From contig NZ_JAMBPV010000001.1 of the NCBI RefSeq assembly GCF_029531845.1, positions 372,001 to 436,000 of the forward strand: a stretch of 64,000 nucleotides of DNA, given 5' to 3'. Made by a program: the position numbers and the translations under genes. A model generated the notes under the pieces. The model searched no databases. It had not been told where the DNA came from and saw only the letters and a list, made by a program, of their open reading frames with translations. Source of the DNA: Staphylococcus equorum (lineage in GTDB: Bacteria > Bacillota > Bacilli > Staphylococcales > Staphylococcaceae). How positions within the stretch are numbered: position 1 is the first letter of the stretch; each line of letters starts with the position of its first letter. Shown one piece after another: positions 35,575-44,508 of the stretch.

Positions 35575-38202
35575 ATGGGAGAATCAAACAGAGCGACAGA
35601 TTATGCTTCGCATAGCAATGTTTATGATATTCGGACACTAATTGAGGCTGCAAGTAAGGTTATTGTCCCGTTATCACCCATTTCAGTGTTTGCGGCAAGA
35701 AGTCCGTGGTCTGGGTTAGAGGATAAAACGTTTGATGAAGTTGCACATTGGCTCAAACAAGTGCGAGAAGTAGATATTTATCCTGCGATAGCGAGTATAT
35801 TAGAAGCTAAGAAACAAGGCGAAATAGACGAACGAATAATAGAGGAACGATTTCAACAGTGGTTGGAGCAAGCGGCACTCGCAATTCCAAGAGAAAATGC
35901 GATGAAATTTGGACTTAATGCCTTAAAACTACACCCTTTAAAATCAAATCAGCATATACAAGGGCAAGTCGATGTATTGGCGCAACAGTTAGAGGATTTA
36001 GATTTATTAAGCGATGCCAAAGACTCGATGGCGTTATTGTCTACGTATGTAATGGATGAAAATAATAACAAATTAATCGATACTGTGGATTATCATGTTA
36101 TTAAATGGTGTAAGTTATTTGTCGATGATGCACAATCAGGGTGGACAATGCCTAATCGTGAAAAAGGATTGTTTTATTCATGGCAACGTTTAATCCAATA
36201 TGATCCAGCGTTAACGAAGCACCAACGTGCTCGATTGAAAACTTTACCGGATGACGCTGAGTCATTACTTAGAACAGCATTGTTAAAACTAGGCATTGTT
36301 GAGGCGGATATGCAAAGCTATTTAGAGAATCATTTATTATCATTACCAGGTTGGGCAGGCATGATGTTATGGCAGCATGAAAATAATAGTAAAATGGAGT
36401 CGTTATTATTAGATTACCTTGCGATTCGCTTAGGCATGGAGTGGGTAATCATGGAGCCATATTTATCTGACATGCCTACAAATGACACATTAGAGAATCA
36501 ATCTATTTCGTTAGCGGATAGTATTTTGTCATGGTTACAATGGGGTGGCTTTACGGCACAACAATGGGGAAAATTAACAACACAAGAACAACAACACCAT
36601 GTGCTGTTTGCGGCTCAATTTAATGATCAATTACGACGTAAATTGTTGTTAGAGGCTTGGGAAGCCACATATAATCAGCAATTAAGAAAGATTATTGCAC
36701 CTGAAAAACAGGAGCAGTTAGAGAATGACACAGCGCTCGCACAAATGGCATTTTGTATAGATGTGCGCTCTGAGCCATTTCGTAAACAAATTGAATCAGC
36801 AGGTCCTTTTGAAACGATAGGTATTGCAGGTTTCTTTGGTTTGCCAATTGCGAAAAACGAGCTTGGAAATCAACATAGTCATCCATCTTTACCTGTAATG
36901 AATAAGCCACAGCATAAAATCAAAGAATATACACAGGAAAAAGAACCTACTATATTCAGACAACGTAAGCATGTACTTGAATCGGTCACTTATACGTTTA
37001 AGAAAATGAAACAAAATGTGTTGCCAAGTTTACTTTTACCGGAACTCAGCGGTCCATGGTTAACACTACAAACATTTACTCGCAGTTTCATACCAAATCG
37101 TGTAGGAAATGTGATTCACAAGTTCTATGCAGGCTGGTTACAAAAACCAGAAGATACAGCACTTACACTTAATCACCATCATCGTAGAGAAGATGGGTTG
37201 CCGGTAGGATTTACAGAAGATGAGAAGATAAACTATACACGCCAAGCCTTACGATTAATGAACTTGACGACAGATTTTTCACCTTTAGTAGTTATGTGTG
37301 GTCATGGTAGTCAAAGTGCGAACAACCCATACGCTGCCTCGTTAGATTGTGGTGCATGTGGTGGTGCAGCAAGTGGTTTTAATGGCAAAGTATTGGCGCA
37401 ACTATGCAACTTGCCAGAAGTGAGACAAGGGCTAGCACGCAATGGTATTCAAATTCCAGAGACTACAGTGTTTGCAGCTGCAGAACATCAGACTTCTGTG
37501 GACGTGTTAGAATGGGTTTATTTACCAGAATTACCAGAAGCTGCGCAAAAAGCTTATGATGCTATTGAAGCAGCAATGCCGAACGTCAGTTATTATGCTA
37601 ATGAACAACGTTTAGCACAATTGCCAAATAATAACGTAACGAAGAAAAATCCTGTTAATGAAGCACATCGCTTATCAAATGATTGGAGCGAGATAAGACC
37701 AGAGTGGGGATTAGCTAAAAATGCTTCCTTTATTATTGGAGAACGTGAGCTAACAAAGCACAGTGACTTACAAGGTAGAGCGTTCTTGCATAATTATGAT
37801 TGGAAAAACGACCAAGATGGTAGTATATTAGCAAATATTATTGGTGGACCTGCAGTTGTAGCGCAATGGATTAACTTACAATACTATGCTTCTACAGTTG
37901 CGCCACATTATTATGGTAGCGGTAGTAAAACAACACAAACTGTGACAGCCGGCATTGGTGTTATGCAAGGAAACGCGAGTGACTTGTTAACAGGTTTACC
38001 TTGGCAATCCGTGATGTCATCAGATGATAAAATGTATCATTCACCTATACGTTTACTTGTAGTAATCCAAGCACCCGAAAACTTTGTGAAAGAACGCTTG
38101 GAAGCGGATAAAGCATTCCAACAAAAAGTACAAAACGGTTGGGTGAGATTAGCAACGATTGATGAAGATGGCCAATGGCATGACTGGTCCACGGATTATT
38201 AA
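35575..38202 (+). CDS. mpsB: MpsB/DabA: DUF2309 zinc protein, bicarbonate uptake
   Basis: 875 aa, peripheral to MpsA. Carbonic-anhydrase-like zinc ligands are visible in FCIDVRSEPF (Cys and Asp, about residue 394) and in the CGHGSQS ... SLDCGACGG region (His and Cys, about 576-594). The DabA/MpsB family is thought to hydrate CO2 to bicarbonate on the cytosolic side, driven by the ion gradient through the partner. AAAGGAGG site at the 3' end of mpsA. Length is normal. Confidence 0.92.
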   Translation: MGESNRATDYASHSNVYDIRTLIEAASKVIVPLSPISVFAARSPWSGLEDKTFDEVAHWLKQVREVDIYPAIASILEAKKQGEIDERIIEERFQQWLEQAALAIPRENAMKFGLNALKLHPLKSNQHIQGQVDVLAQQLEDLDLLSDAKDSMALLSTYVMDENNNKLIDTVDYHVIKWCKLFVDDAQSGWTMPNREKGLFYSWQRLIQYDPALTKHQRARLKTLPDDAESLLRTALLKLGIVEADMQSYLENHLLSLPGWAGMMLWQHENNSKMESLLLDYLAIRLGMEWVIMEPYLSDMPTNDTLENQSISLADSILSWLQWGGFTAQQWGKLTTQEQQHHVLFAAQFNDQLRRKLLLEAWEATYNQQLRKIIAPEKQEQLENDTALAQMAFCIDVRSEPFRKQIESAGPFETIGIAGFFGLPIAKNELGNQHSHPSLPVMNKPQHKIKEYTQEKEPTIFRQRKHVLESVTYTFKKMKQNVLPSLLLPELSGPWLTLQTFTRSFIPNRVGNVIHKFYAGWLQKPEDTALTLNHHHRREDGLPVGFTEDEKINYTRQALRLMNLTTDFSPLVVMCGHGSQSANNPYAASLDCGACGGAASGFNGKVLAQLCNLPEVRQGLARNGIQIPETTVFAAAEHQTSVDVLEWVYLPELPEAAQKAYDAIEAAMPNVSYYANEQRLAQLPNNNVTKKNPVNEAHRLSNDWSEIRPEWGLAKNASFIIGERELTKHSDLQGRAFLHNYDWKNDQDGSILANIIGGPAVVAQWINLQYYASTVAPHYYGSGSKTTQTVTAGIGVMQGNASDLLTGLPWQSVMSSDDKMYHSPIRLLVVIQAPENFVKERLEADKAFQQKVQNGWVRLATIDEDGQWHDWSTDY

Positions 38203-38302
38203 GTTGTATTTGAATGTCATGTAATCGAAGGTCTATAAAAATATTGATATATTATCGTGCTTAATTTATTAAATAAAATATAAATGATTTCCCGGGTGAT
38301 AT

Positions 38303-38402
38303 TGTAGAACTATGGAGAAAAGTATGCAAAAATGATAATGTTATCTTTATTCAAATAATTATCTAACTTAACCTCATTTTGGTTCTACAGGAGATGCATA
38401 CT
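38303..38402 (+). promoter_or_regulatory. Interleaved inverted repeats in the mpsC leader (possible pseudoknot)
   Basis: TGTAGAAC (38303-38310) is complementary to GTTCTACA (38382-38389), and AGTATGCA (38321-38328) to TGCATACT (38395-38402). The order a-b-a'-b' is that of a pseudoknot. The CAGGAGA ribosome binding site (38388-38394) lies between a' and b', and b' ends two bases before the ATG of mpsC. A separate palindrome GATAATGTTATC is at 38334-38345. If formed in RNA it would hide the start site. Confidence 0.45.
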
Positions 38403-38404
38403 AA

Positions 38405-38773
38405 ATGAAAACAACCAAAGGCACTTACGAGTCTGAAATCAGCAAAGCAATTACACAATGGGAAAAAGACTTCCTTGGCCGTGGCTCTCTTTCTGTAAAG
38501 ACAGATATATTGCGCGATATGATTATTGTGAGTTTACAAGGTGTATTGACACAAGCAGAGTATAAAGTTTGTGAAACTAACGAAGGATTAGTAACAATTA
38601 AAAGAACACGCTCAAAACTTGTGGAATCTGGTATTGAAGCACTTGATGACATTGTATTATCCATTACTGGCGAAGAAGTCAAAGGTTTTCATACAGATTT
38701 AAGTTCTCGCACAGGAGAACGTGTGATGATTTTTAAACTTTATAATAATCTTGAAAAACAATTTAACGACTAA
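38405..38773 (+). CDS. mpsC: MpsC (DUF2294 family)
   Basis: 122 aa soluble protein. The layout YESEISKAITQWEKDFLGRG ... VKTDILRDMIIVSLQGVLTQ ... TGEEVKGFHTDLSSRTGERV is the DUF2294/MpsC pattern. It is the third member of the staphylococcal membrane-potential (mps) locus; its exact role is not settled and it is less essential than MpsAB. It is 200 bases after mpsB, with an elaborate leader, so it may be translated under separate control. Confidence 0.82.
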   Translation: MKTTKGTYESEISKAITQWEKDFLGRGSLSVKTDILRDMIIVSLQGVLTQAEYKVCETNEGLVTIKRTRSKLVESGIEALDDIVLSITGEEVKGFHTDLSSRTGERVMIFKLYNNLEKQFND

Positions 38774-39311
38774 TATTTATCAGTTTCAACCTAATGCGTA
38801 CAATAACCAAATGAAAACGAGTGATGGTTTTATAAATCGTATTTGTAGTATTATTACTGACTGGTGTTAGAGAATCATAATTTTTAATTATGGTTCTTTT
38901 TCTTTTGTAATGTTTAATAGTTATAAGGAACATCAAAATTTTGAATTCTAAACTAAGATGATGAATTATTATAAAATATTAGCTTATGTAACAATGTTTT
39001 TTGTAACAGTGAAAAGTCGAAATTCAGACTGTCGATTGCGCTAAGACACTAAAATATTTTTGGTTTTTCAGATAAAAGATGCGGAAATGCTTTGAATATG
39101 TGCAAAATTTTAATAAACTATTATAAGGTTGCAGATATTTAAGTTAGCTATATAAGTAATAAGCCTTTTTATGACGTGGCATAAAGCAATTAAGGCATAA
39201 TTCTAATATGAATGAAGTTGTTATGATCATGGAGCGGAAGGTGGATTTGTTTTAAAGAAAATTTAGTTATAATAGAATGATAATGTGTGTCGTACTAAGG
39301 AGGAAGTATAG
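38774..39311. other. Intergenic region with terminator
   Basis: 540 bases without a gene. A terminator (AGAATCATAATT / AATTATGGTTCT plus T-run) lies at 38870-38901 behind mpsC. The rest is AT-rich; I see no further structure or repeat that I can name. Confidence 0.6.
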
Positions 39312-40196
39312 TTGAATCAAATCAAAAGCATCCTTTATTCATTAATTGAACCATTAACAAAGCCAGAAACTTATCAAACATTGATATCGAATATCATTAT
39401 GATATTTGTTTATATCGTTGTGGCTTGGATTGTCTTACGTTTCATAAATAAAGGAATAGCGCAATTCTTTAAAATACAAAATAAAGGTAAAAAAGCGAAT
39501 AAAAAACGTTCGAAAACTTTAATAGCATTAGTTCAAAATGTAGTAGCATATGTGGTATGGTTTATAGTATTGACTACAATTTTAAGTAAGTTTGGTATAA
39601 GCGTTGGAGGCATTATTGCCAGTGCTGGTGTTGTTGGTTTAGCAGTTGGTTTCGGAGCACAAACAATTGTTAAAGATATTATCACAGGTTTCTTCATTAT
39701 TTTTGAAAATCAATTTGATGTAGGAGATTATGTTAAAATCAATAGTAGTGGTACTACAGTAGCAGAAGGTACAGTACAGTCAATTGGTTTACGTTCGATG
39801 CGAATTAATACGATTACGGGTGAGTTAACCACATTACCTAATGGTAGTGTGGGTGAAATTACAAACTATTCAGTAACGAATGGTGAGTCAATGGTAGAAA
39901 TACCAGTTTCCGTCGAAGAGGATATTGATAAAGTAGAAGAGATATTAGTGGAACATTTTGAAACAATGCGTTCTAAATATTATTTATTTATATCAAATCC
40001 AGAAGTAGTTGGTATTAACTCCATTACAAGAGATGAAATTACGCTGTGGATTTCTGCTGAAACAATACCAGGAGAAGGATTTTCAGGTGCACGTATTTTA
40101 AGAAAAGAGATTTTGAAGGTATTTAAACGACATGAGATTAAAATACCGAAACCTATGATGGTGCAATATGACGCGAATCAACAAAATAATGCTTAA
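39312..40196 (+). CDS. Small-conductance mechanosensitive channel (MscS family)
   Basis: 294 aa. Three membrane helices in the first 120 residues; the pore helix is SAGVVGLAVGFGAQTIVKDI with the Gly/Ala pattern, followed by IFENQFDVGDYVKI and the beta domain TTLPNGSVGEITNYS. A homologue of YkuT/YggB that releases solutes on hypo-osmotic shock. TTG start behind AAGGAGGA. In staphylococci it heads the mscS-DUF951-ychF block, as here. Confidence 0.93.
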   Translation: MNQIKSILYSLIEPLTKPETYQTLISNIIMIFVYIVVAWIVLRFINKGIAQFFKIQNKGKKANKKRSKTLIALVQNVVAYVVWFIVLTTILSKFGISVGGIIASAGVVGLAVGFGAQTIVKDIITGFFIIFENQFDVGDYVKINSSGTTVAEGTVQSIGLRSMRINTITGELTTLPNGSVGEITNYSVTNGESMVEIPVSVEEDIDKVEEILVEHFETMRSKYYLFISNPEVVGINSITRDEITLWISAETIPGEGFSGARILRKEILKVFKRHEIKIPKPMMVQYDANQQNNA

Positions 40197-40217
40197 GATG
40201 TTCGGAGGTGTGACAGA

Positions 40218-40433
40218 ATGACATCAAATTACGGTTTAAATGATATTGTAGAGATGAAAAAACAGCATGCATGTGGCACGAATCGTTTTAAAATCATTCG
40301 TGTAGGTGCAGACATCCGAATAAAATGTGAAAACTGTCAAAGAAGTATTATGATTCCAAGACAAACTTTTAATAAAAAACTAAAAAAAATATTAGTGTCC
40401 CACCAAGATACTGAAAATAAGGAGAATGAATAA
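40218..40433 (+). CDS. DUF951 family protein
   Basis: 71 aa. YGLNDIVEMKKQHACGTNRF and IRIKCENCQRSIMIPRQTF give paired Cys residues suggesting a small zinc- or nucleic-acid-binding fold (S1/OB-like). It starts 21 bases after mscS, and its stop overlaps the ATG of ychF. This position is conserved in staphylococci; function unknown. Confidence 0.88.
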   Translation: MTSNYGLNDIVEMKKQHACGTNRFKIIRVGADIRIKCENCQRSIMIPRQTFNKKLKKILVSHQDTENKENE

Positions 40434-41530
40434 TGGCTTTAACAGCAGGTATAGTTGGTTTGCCCAACGTAGGTAAGTCTACACTTTTCAATGCAATCAC
40501 AAAAGCAGGTGCACTGGCAGCGAATTATCCTTTCGCGACAATCGATCCTAACGTAGGAATCGTAGAGGTTCCAGACAGCAGATTAGACAAATTAACAGAA
40601 ATGGTAGAACCGAAGAAAACAATTCCAACAACATTTGAATTTACAGATATTGCTGGGATTGTTAAAGGGGCTTCTAAAGGTGAAGGACTTGGTAATAAAT
40701 TCTTGTCACATATTCGTGAAGTAGATGCAATTTGCCAAGTAGTACGTGCATTTGACGATGATAATGTGACTCACGTTTCAGGACGTGTAGACCCAGTTGA
40801 TGATATCGAAGTAATCAATATGGAATTAGTATTGGCAGATTTAGAATCTGTTGAAAAACGTTTGCCAAAAGCAGAAAAAATGGCGAAACAAAAAGATAAA
40901 GATGCGGTGAACGAAGCACGTATTTTAGCAAGAATTAAGGAAGCCTTAGAAGAAGGGGACCCTGTTCGTAGTCTTGAATTTAATGATGAAGATCAAAAAT
41001 TTGTAAATCAAGCACAGTTATTAACTTCTAAAGAAATGTTATATATTGCTAATGTCGGCGAAGATGAAATTGGCGATGAAGATAATGAAAAAGTTAAATT
41101 AATTCGTGAGTATGCGAGTAAAGAAGATTCAGAAGTTATCGTAATTAGCGCTAAAATTGAAGAAGAAATCGCAACACTTGAAGATGAAGATAGAGAAATG
41201 TTCTTAGAAGACCTAGGCATTGAAGAACCTGGTTTAGATCGTTTAATTCGTACAACATACGACTTACTTGGTTTAGCAACTTACTTTACTGCAGGCGTCC
41301 AAGAAGTACGTGCATGGACATTCATCTCTGGAATGACAGCGCCACAGTGTGCGGGTATTATTCATACTGACTTTGAGCGCGGTTTTATCCGTGCTGAAGT
41401 AACAAGCTACGATGATTATGTTGAATTCAATGGCGAAAGTGGTGCCAAAGATGCTGGGAAACAGCGTTTAGAAGGTAAAGATTATATTATGAAAGATGGC
41501 GACGTAGTTCACTTTAGATTTAATGTGTAA
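40433..41530 (+). CDS. ychF: Redox-regulated ATPase YchF (Obg-related GTPase family)
   Basis: 365 aa. G1 GLPNVGKST, G3 DIAGIVKGAS, and the TGS domain at the C-terminus (AWTFISGMTAPQCAGIIHTD, KDYIMKDGDVVHF) with a central coiled coil around residues 130-200. The family binds ATP rather than GTP and associates with ribosomes. Translationally coupled to DUF951. Full length. Confidence 0.96.
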   Translation: MALTAGIVGLPNVGKSTLFNAITKAGALAANYPFATIDPNVGIVEVPDSRLDKLTEMVEPKKTIPTTFEFTDIAGIVKGASKGEGLGNKFLSHIREVDAICQVVRAFDDDNVTHVSGRVDPVDDIEVINMELVLADLESVEKRLPKAEKMAKQKDKDAVNEARILARIKEALEEGDPVRSLEFNDEDQKFVNQAQLLTSKEMLYIANVGEDEIGDEDNEKVKLIREYASKEDSEVIVISAKIEEEIATLEDEDREMFLEDLGIEEPGLDRLIRTTYDLLGLATYFTAGVQEVRAWTFISGMTAPQCAGIIHTDFERGFIRAEVTSYDDYVEFNGESGAKDAGKQRLEGKDYIMKDGDVVHFRFNV

Positions 41531-41557
41531 ACAAACATAGCTAATGCTTTCACATGA

Positions 41558-41590
41558 GCTTCCCTAAATTTTTAGGGAAGCGTTTTTTAT
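41558..41590 (+). terminator. Terminator after ychF
   Basis: GCTTCCCTAAA / TTTAGGGAAGC followed by a T-run. Confidence 0.9.
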
Positions 41591-41711
41591 AAATAAATAG
41601 GGTTTATCAGTCATATTTGTGTATTTCAGATATTTAACCGAGGGTATAATAAATTAAGGTGATAAGAAGCGCGTTTTTAATGTAAAAATTTCTAATTTTA
41701 AAAAACAAAAG

Positions 41712-41756
41712 ATGGGCCCGGGACAAAAGAAGGATATTCTTATGTCCTGGGCCCAT
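41712..41756 (-). terminator. Terminator of the GH25 gene
   Basis: ATGGGCCC(G)GGACA / TGTCC(T)GGGCCCAT with 19-base loop; the GGGAC..GTCC word recurs in staphylococcal terminators, for example at 57490-57522. Confidence 0.75.
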
Positions 41757-41790
41757 AATATAATTTATTAGAAGGAAACTATTATAAATA

Positions 41791-42597
41791 TTAAGATGTG
41801 AACCAATCTGTACTTACATTTGGTCCGGTGTAATTCGCATCTACATTTTGGTTTAATTCAGGTGATGCATAACTATCAGTATATTGCCATAATACGTGTT
41901 CACGAGTAGGTTGGTCAGGGTTGTAATTGGCAACCCAGGTACCATCATATTCACTGACAGATTCTGAAGCGTGTTCTGCCATGAAATTTTCATAAGAATA
42001 GAATAGGACTTTTTTATCACCAGCTAAACTTTTCATTTCATCATACCATGCAGATGTACTTTCTTCTGAAGAGCCTGAAGTGACTGTATCTTGCTCAAAG
42101 TCATTGATGTAAAAGCTTGCTTTAGGTGCGCGATTATATAAAGTTTGAGCTTCGTAACGTGCATCTTCAGGATTTTCATACATACTATAAGAATATACAC
42201 CAAAGTCTAAGCCTTGCTCGTCTAATAAAGCTGAATTATGCTCTAATGAAGCATCAACTTTTTCAGAACCGTATTGTGCACGAATAATGATGAAATCATA
42301 ATTAGCTTTAAGGTCTTTAACTTCTTGTTCAGTTAAGTCACCTTGCCATTCTGAAATGTCTAAAATACGTTCGCCTGATTGGGTTGTGCCTGCTTCGGAT
42401 TGTGTCTCGTTCGAATTATTTTCAGAACTTCGTTCAAATGATTTTTCAGGGTGTTTTTCAATGTATTGTTGGTAACCATACCCCATAGTTCCTTTTTGGT
42501 TTGATGTATCTCCAGCGGCGTGTGTTACGTTCATTGCTAACGTTGATGCAAATAATACACTTACAGTGACTAAACCTTTTTTGATTACTGAAACCAT
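41791..42597 (-). CDS. Secreted GH25 muramidase-like protein
   Basis: 268 aa. A signal peptide (residues 1-27, cleavage near THAAG) is followed by a Ser/Asn-rich linker to about residue 75, then a GH25 (1,4-beta-N-acetylmuramidase) domain: ILDISEWQGDL, FIIIRAQYG, FGVYSYSMY, YINDFEQD and VLWQYTD. The family's DxE catalytic pair appears as DFE. The YHxYAR-type region is altered to YSYSMY, so the activity may differ. It probably cuts peptidoglycan outside the cell. It is inserted on the minus strand between ychF and rpsF. Confidence 0.82.
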   Translation of the reverse strand: MVSVIKKGLVTVSVLFASTLAMNVTHAAGDTSNQKGTMGYGYQQYIEKHPEKSFERSSENNSNETQSEAGTTQSGERILDISEWQGDLTEQEVKDLKANYDFIIIRAQYGSEKVDASLEHNSALLDEQGLDFGVYSYSMYENPEDARYEAQTLYNRAPKASFYINDFEQDTVTSGSSEESTSAWYDEMKSLAGDKKVLFYSYENFMAEHASESVSEYDGTWVANYNPDQPTREHVLWQYTDSYASPELNQNVDANYTGPNVSTDWFTS

Positions 42598-42882
42598 AGT
42601 TTGCTCCTTTTATATGTAATTGATATTTCTAAAAAATATATGCTAAACAAATACATGATTATAATAAAATGAACTCAACTGGTATGCTATTAGAATTAAA
42701 TTGATTTAGCAACCATATATTTAGTGGCATATTTTTTCTATTAAAATTAAATATTAATAAAATAAATACTTGTTATAATAAAGTATTCTGTGAAGGGTTT
42801 TTAACTAGTATTTTATAGACGTTAGACCGTGTTTCATATGAAACATTCTTGTATTTTTTATAGCATATTAAAGCAATGGTCA

Positions 42883-42911
42883 TTGTAAAATGTAAAGGGC
42901 TGTGCTATAAT
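42883..42911 (+). promoter_or_regulatory. rpsF promoter
   Basis: TTGTAA (42883-42888), exactly 17 bases, then TATAAT (42906-42911); about 85 bases ahead of the rpsF start. Confidence 0.8.
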
Positions 42912-42985
42912 TCTTGATTGTGAGTAATGAAAATTATTCCTTGCTTGTCACAAATGATGATGAGCCGCATAGACCACAAGGAGGT
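42912..42985 (+). promoter_or_regulatory. Probable S6:S18 autoregulatory leader
   Basis: The rpsF 5' leader can fold a stem (GTGAGTAA with the TTGCTTGTCAC side) and carries a GAGCCGCAT element like the conserved CCG of the Firmicute S6:S18-binding leader. Assignment is by position and motif only. Confidence 0.4.
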
Positions 42986-42995
42986 GCAATTATAA

Positions 42996-43301
42996 ATGAG
43001 AACATATGAAGTTATGTACATCGTTCGTCCGAACATTGAAGAAGATGCTAAAAAAGCTGTCGTTGAACGTTTCAACGGTATTTTATCTTCTAACGGATCA
43101 GAGGCTTTAGAAGTTAAAGATTGGGGTAAACGTCGTTTAGCTTATGAAATTAATGATTTCAGTGAAGGTTATTACAACTTAGTACGTATCCAAGCTGAAG
43201 ACAATGAAGCTACTGATGAATTCCAACGTTTAGCTAAAATCAACGATGATATCATCCGTTATATCGTAATTCGTGCAGACGAAGATAAGACTAAAAAATA
43301 A
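42996..43301 (+). CDS. rpsF: 30S ribosomal protein S6
   Basis: 101 aa, begins [12 protein letters not shown], with [14 protein letters not shown] and an acidic/Lys end; full length. Binds S18 on the small subunit platform. AAGGAGGTG site. First gene of what is normally the rpsF-ssb-rpsR operon. Confidence 0.98.
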   Translation: MRTYEVMYIVRPNIEEDAKKAVVERFNGILSSNGSEALEVKDWGKRRLAYEINDFSEGYYNLVRIQAEDNEATDEFQRLAKINDDIIRYIVIRADEDKTKK

Positions 43302-43320
43302 TAATTGGGGGTTCGTTTAA

Positions 43321-43857
43321 ATGATAAATAGAGTTGTTTTAGTCGGTCGTTTAACGAAAGATCCAGAATATAGAACAACACCCTCAGGCGTGAGTGTTGC
43401 GACTTTTACTCTAGCAGTAAACCGTACGTTTACAAATGCGCAAGGGGAACGCGAAGCAGATTTCATTAATTGTGTCGTTTTTAGAAAACAAGCAGATAAT
43501 GTTAATAACTACTTATTCAAAGGTAGTTTAGCTGGCGTTGACGGTCGCATTCAATCACGTAGCTACGAAAACCAAGAAGGACGTCGTATTTTTGTAACTG
43601 AAGTGGTTTGTGATAGCGTTCAATTCCTTGAACCTAAAAATCAAAATCAACGTCATGCCCAAGAAGGAAATAACAATTTCCAAAACTTTGGCGGACAACA
43701 ATCAGGTCAAAATACTTCTTCTTATCAAAATAATAACAATAACAATAATAACAACAACAATAGCAATAATAATTCATCGAATAATAAACAATCAGATAAC
43801 CCGTTTGCAAACGCAAATGGACCTATTGATATTAGTGATGATGATTTACCGTTCTAA
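43321..43857 (+). CDS. ssb: Single-stranded DNA-binding protein
   Basis: 178 aa. OB fold [20 protein letters not shown] to about residue 105, then a Gln/Asn-rich linker with an eleven-Asn run, and the conserved C-terminal tip DDDLPF that docks partner proteins. Coats ssDNA in replication and repair. 19 bases after rpsF. In most staphylococci rpsR follows closely; here a terminator and the NRPS cluster intervene. Confidence 0.97.
   Translation: MINRVVLVGRLTKDPEYRTTPSGVSVATFTLAVNRTFTNAQGEREADFINCVVFRKQADNVNNYLFKGSLAGVDGRIQSRSYENQEGRRIFVTEVVCDSVQFLEPKNQNQRHAQEGNNNFQNFGGQQSGQNTSSYQNNNNNNNNNNNSNNNSSNNKQSDNPFANANGPIDISDDDLPF
43729..43773 (+). repeat. AAT/AAC trinucleotide run inside ssb
   Basis: Eleven consecutive Asn codons (AAT or AAC), one AGC, then three AAT. 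The mixture of two codons lowers slippage compared with a pure repeat, but length variation in the linker would keep the frame. Confidence 0.85.
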
Positions 43858-43980
43858 TCTACAAACATTGTGTGAATGTCAATGTAGATCGTCGAAATTA
43901 TATTATATATGTGTGAAATTGTATTATATGTGTGTGAATGTGTGAAATAAGCTCTTAATCTAAATAGGGCTTATAGAAAT

Positions 43981-44029
43981 ATAGAAAAAGAGATTAAGCA
44001 ACCTCAGGTTGTTTAATCTCTTTTTCTAT
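43981..44029. terminator. Terminator after ssb
   Basis: Near-perfect 49-base palindrome: ATAGAAAAAGAGATTAA / TTAATCTCTTTTTCTAT. It ends the rpsF-ssb transcript before the NRPS cluster. The 410 bases from here to 44440 are AT-rich with no gene. Confidence 0.93.
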
Positions 44030-44439
44030 AATACATAAAACCTCAAAGCCAACAAAATTCTATTACTCAAATTATAATGATTAATATAAACGAAATGTTA
44101 CGTTTAATAAGTTTGGTTTTATCATATATTGCTTCAATAGGTTCTTCAAAAATGAATGATTCTAGAAATCCTAGTGTTATTAAATATAAAATAATTCATT
44201 GTTACGCAATCTCCTCTTAATTTATTAAAAAAGTGATCTCAACTGTAAAAATTAACGTACCTTTTTTATATCAAAAAATCAGAATATTCTTTTTTATAGT
44301 AATTGAGCGAAATTGAATTGCCTTCAATTCGACAATTAATTTTACTTTAAAATTATTAATATTTGGTTAATAATGTTTCGAAAAAATAAATAAGGGAATT
44401 TATAAAATTATCTATAGAAATATAACCAAACTCATATGA

Positions 44440-44468
44440 TTGAAAAAAACATTGGATAATATTATTAT
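44440..44468 (+). promoter_or_regulatory. Putative NRPS promoter
   Basis: TTGAAA (44440-44445), 17 bases, TATTAT (44463-44468); about 40 bases before the start codon. AGGAGG at 44490-44495 is 13 bases from the ATG, a longer gap than usual. Confidence 0.6.
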
Positions 44469-44508
44469 AAGTATGTACTGTATATTGATAGGAGGTTTGC
44501 AATTATAA

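Noticed and set aside
38334-38345. GATAATGTTATC palindrome read as a Fur box before mpsC
   Set aside because: It lacks one base of the 7-1-7 Fur spacing and matches poorly outside the core; mentioned only as part of the mpsC leader.
43610-43945. Alternative frame of 111 codons over the end of ssb
   Set aside because: Ile/Thr-rich composition is the shifted reading of the Asn-codon run and AT-rich tail; ssb is certain.
44375-44399. Sigma-B-like GTTTCG-N13-GGGAAT ahead of the NRPS
   Set aside because: The -35 matches only four of six and a better sigma-A pair lies nearer the start at 44440-44468.
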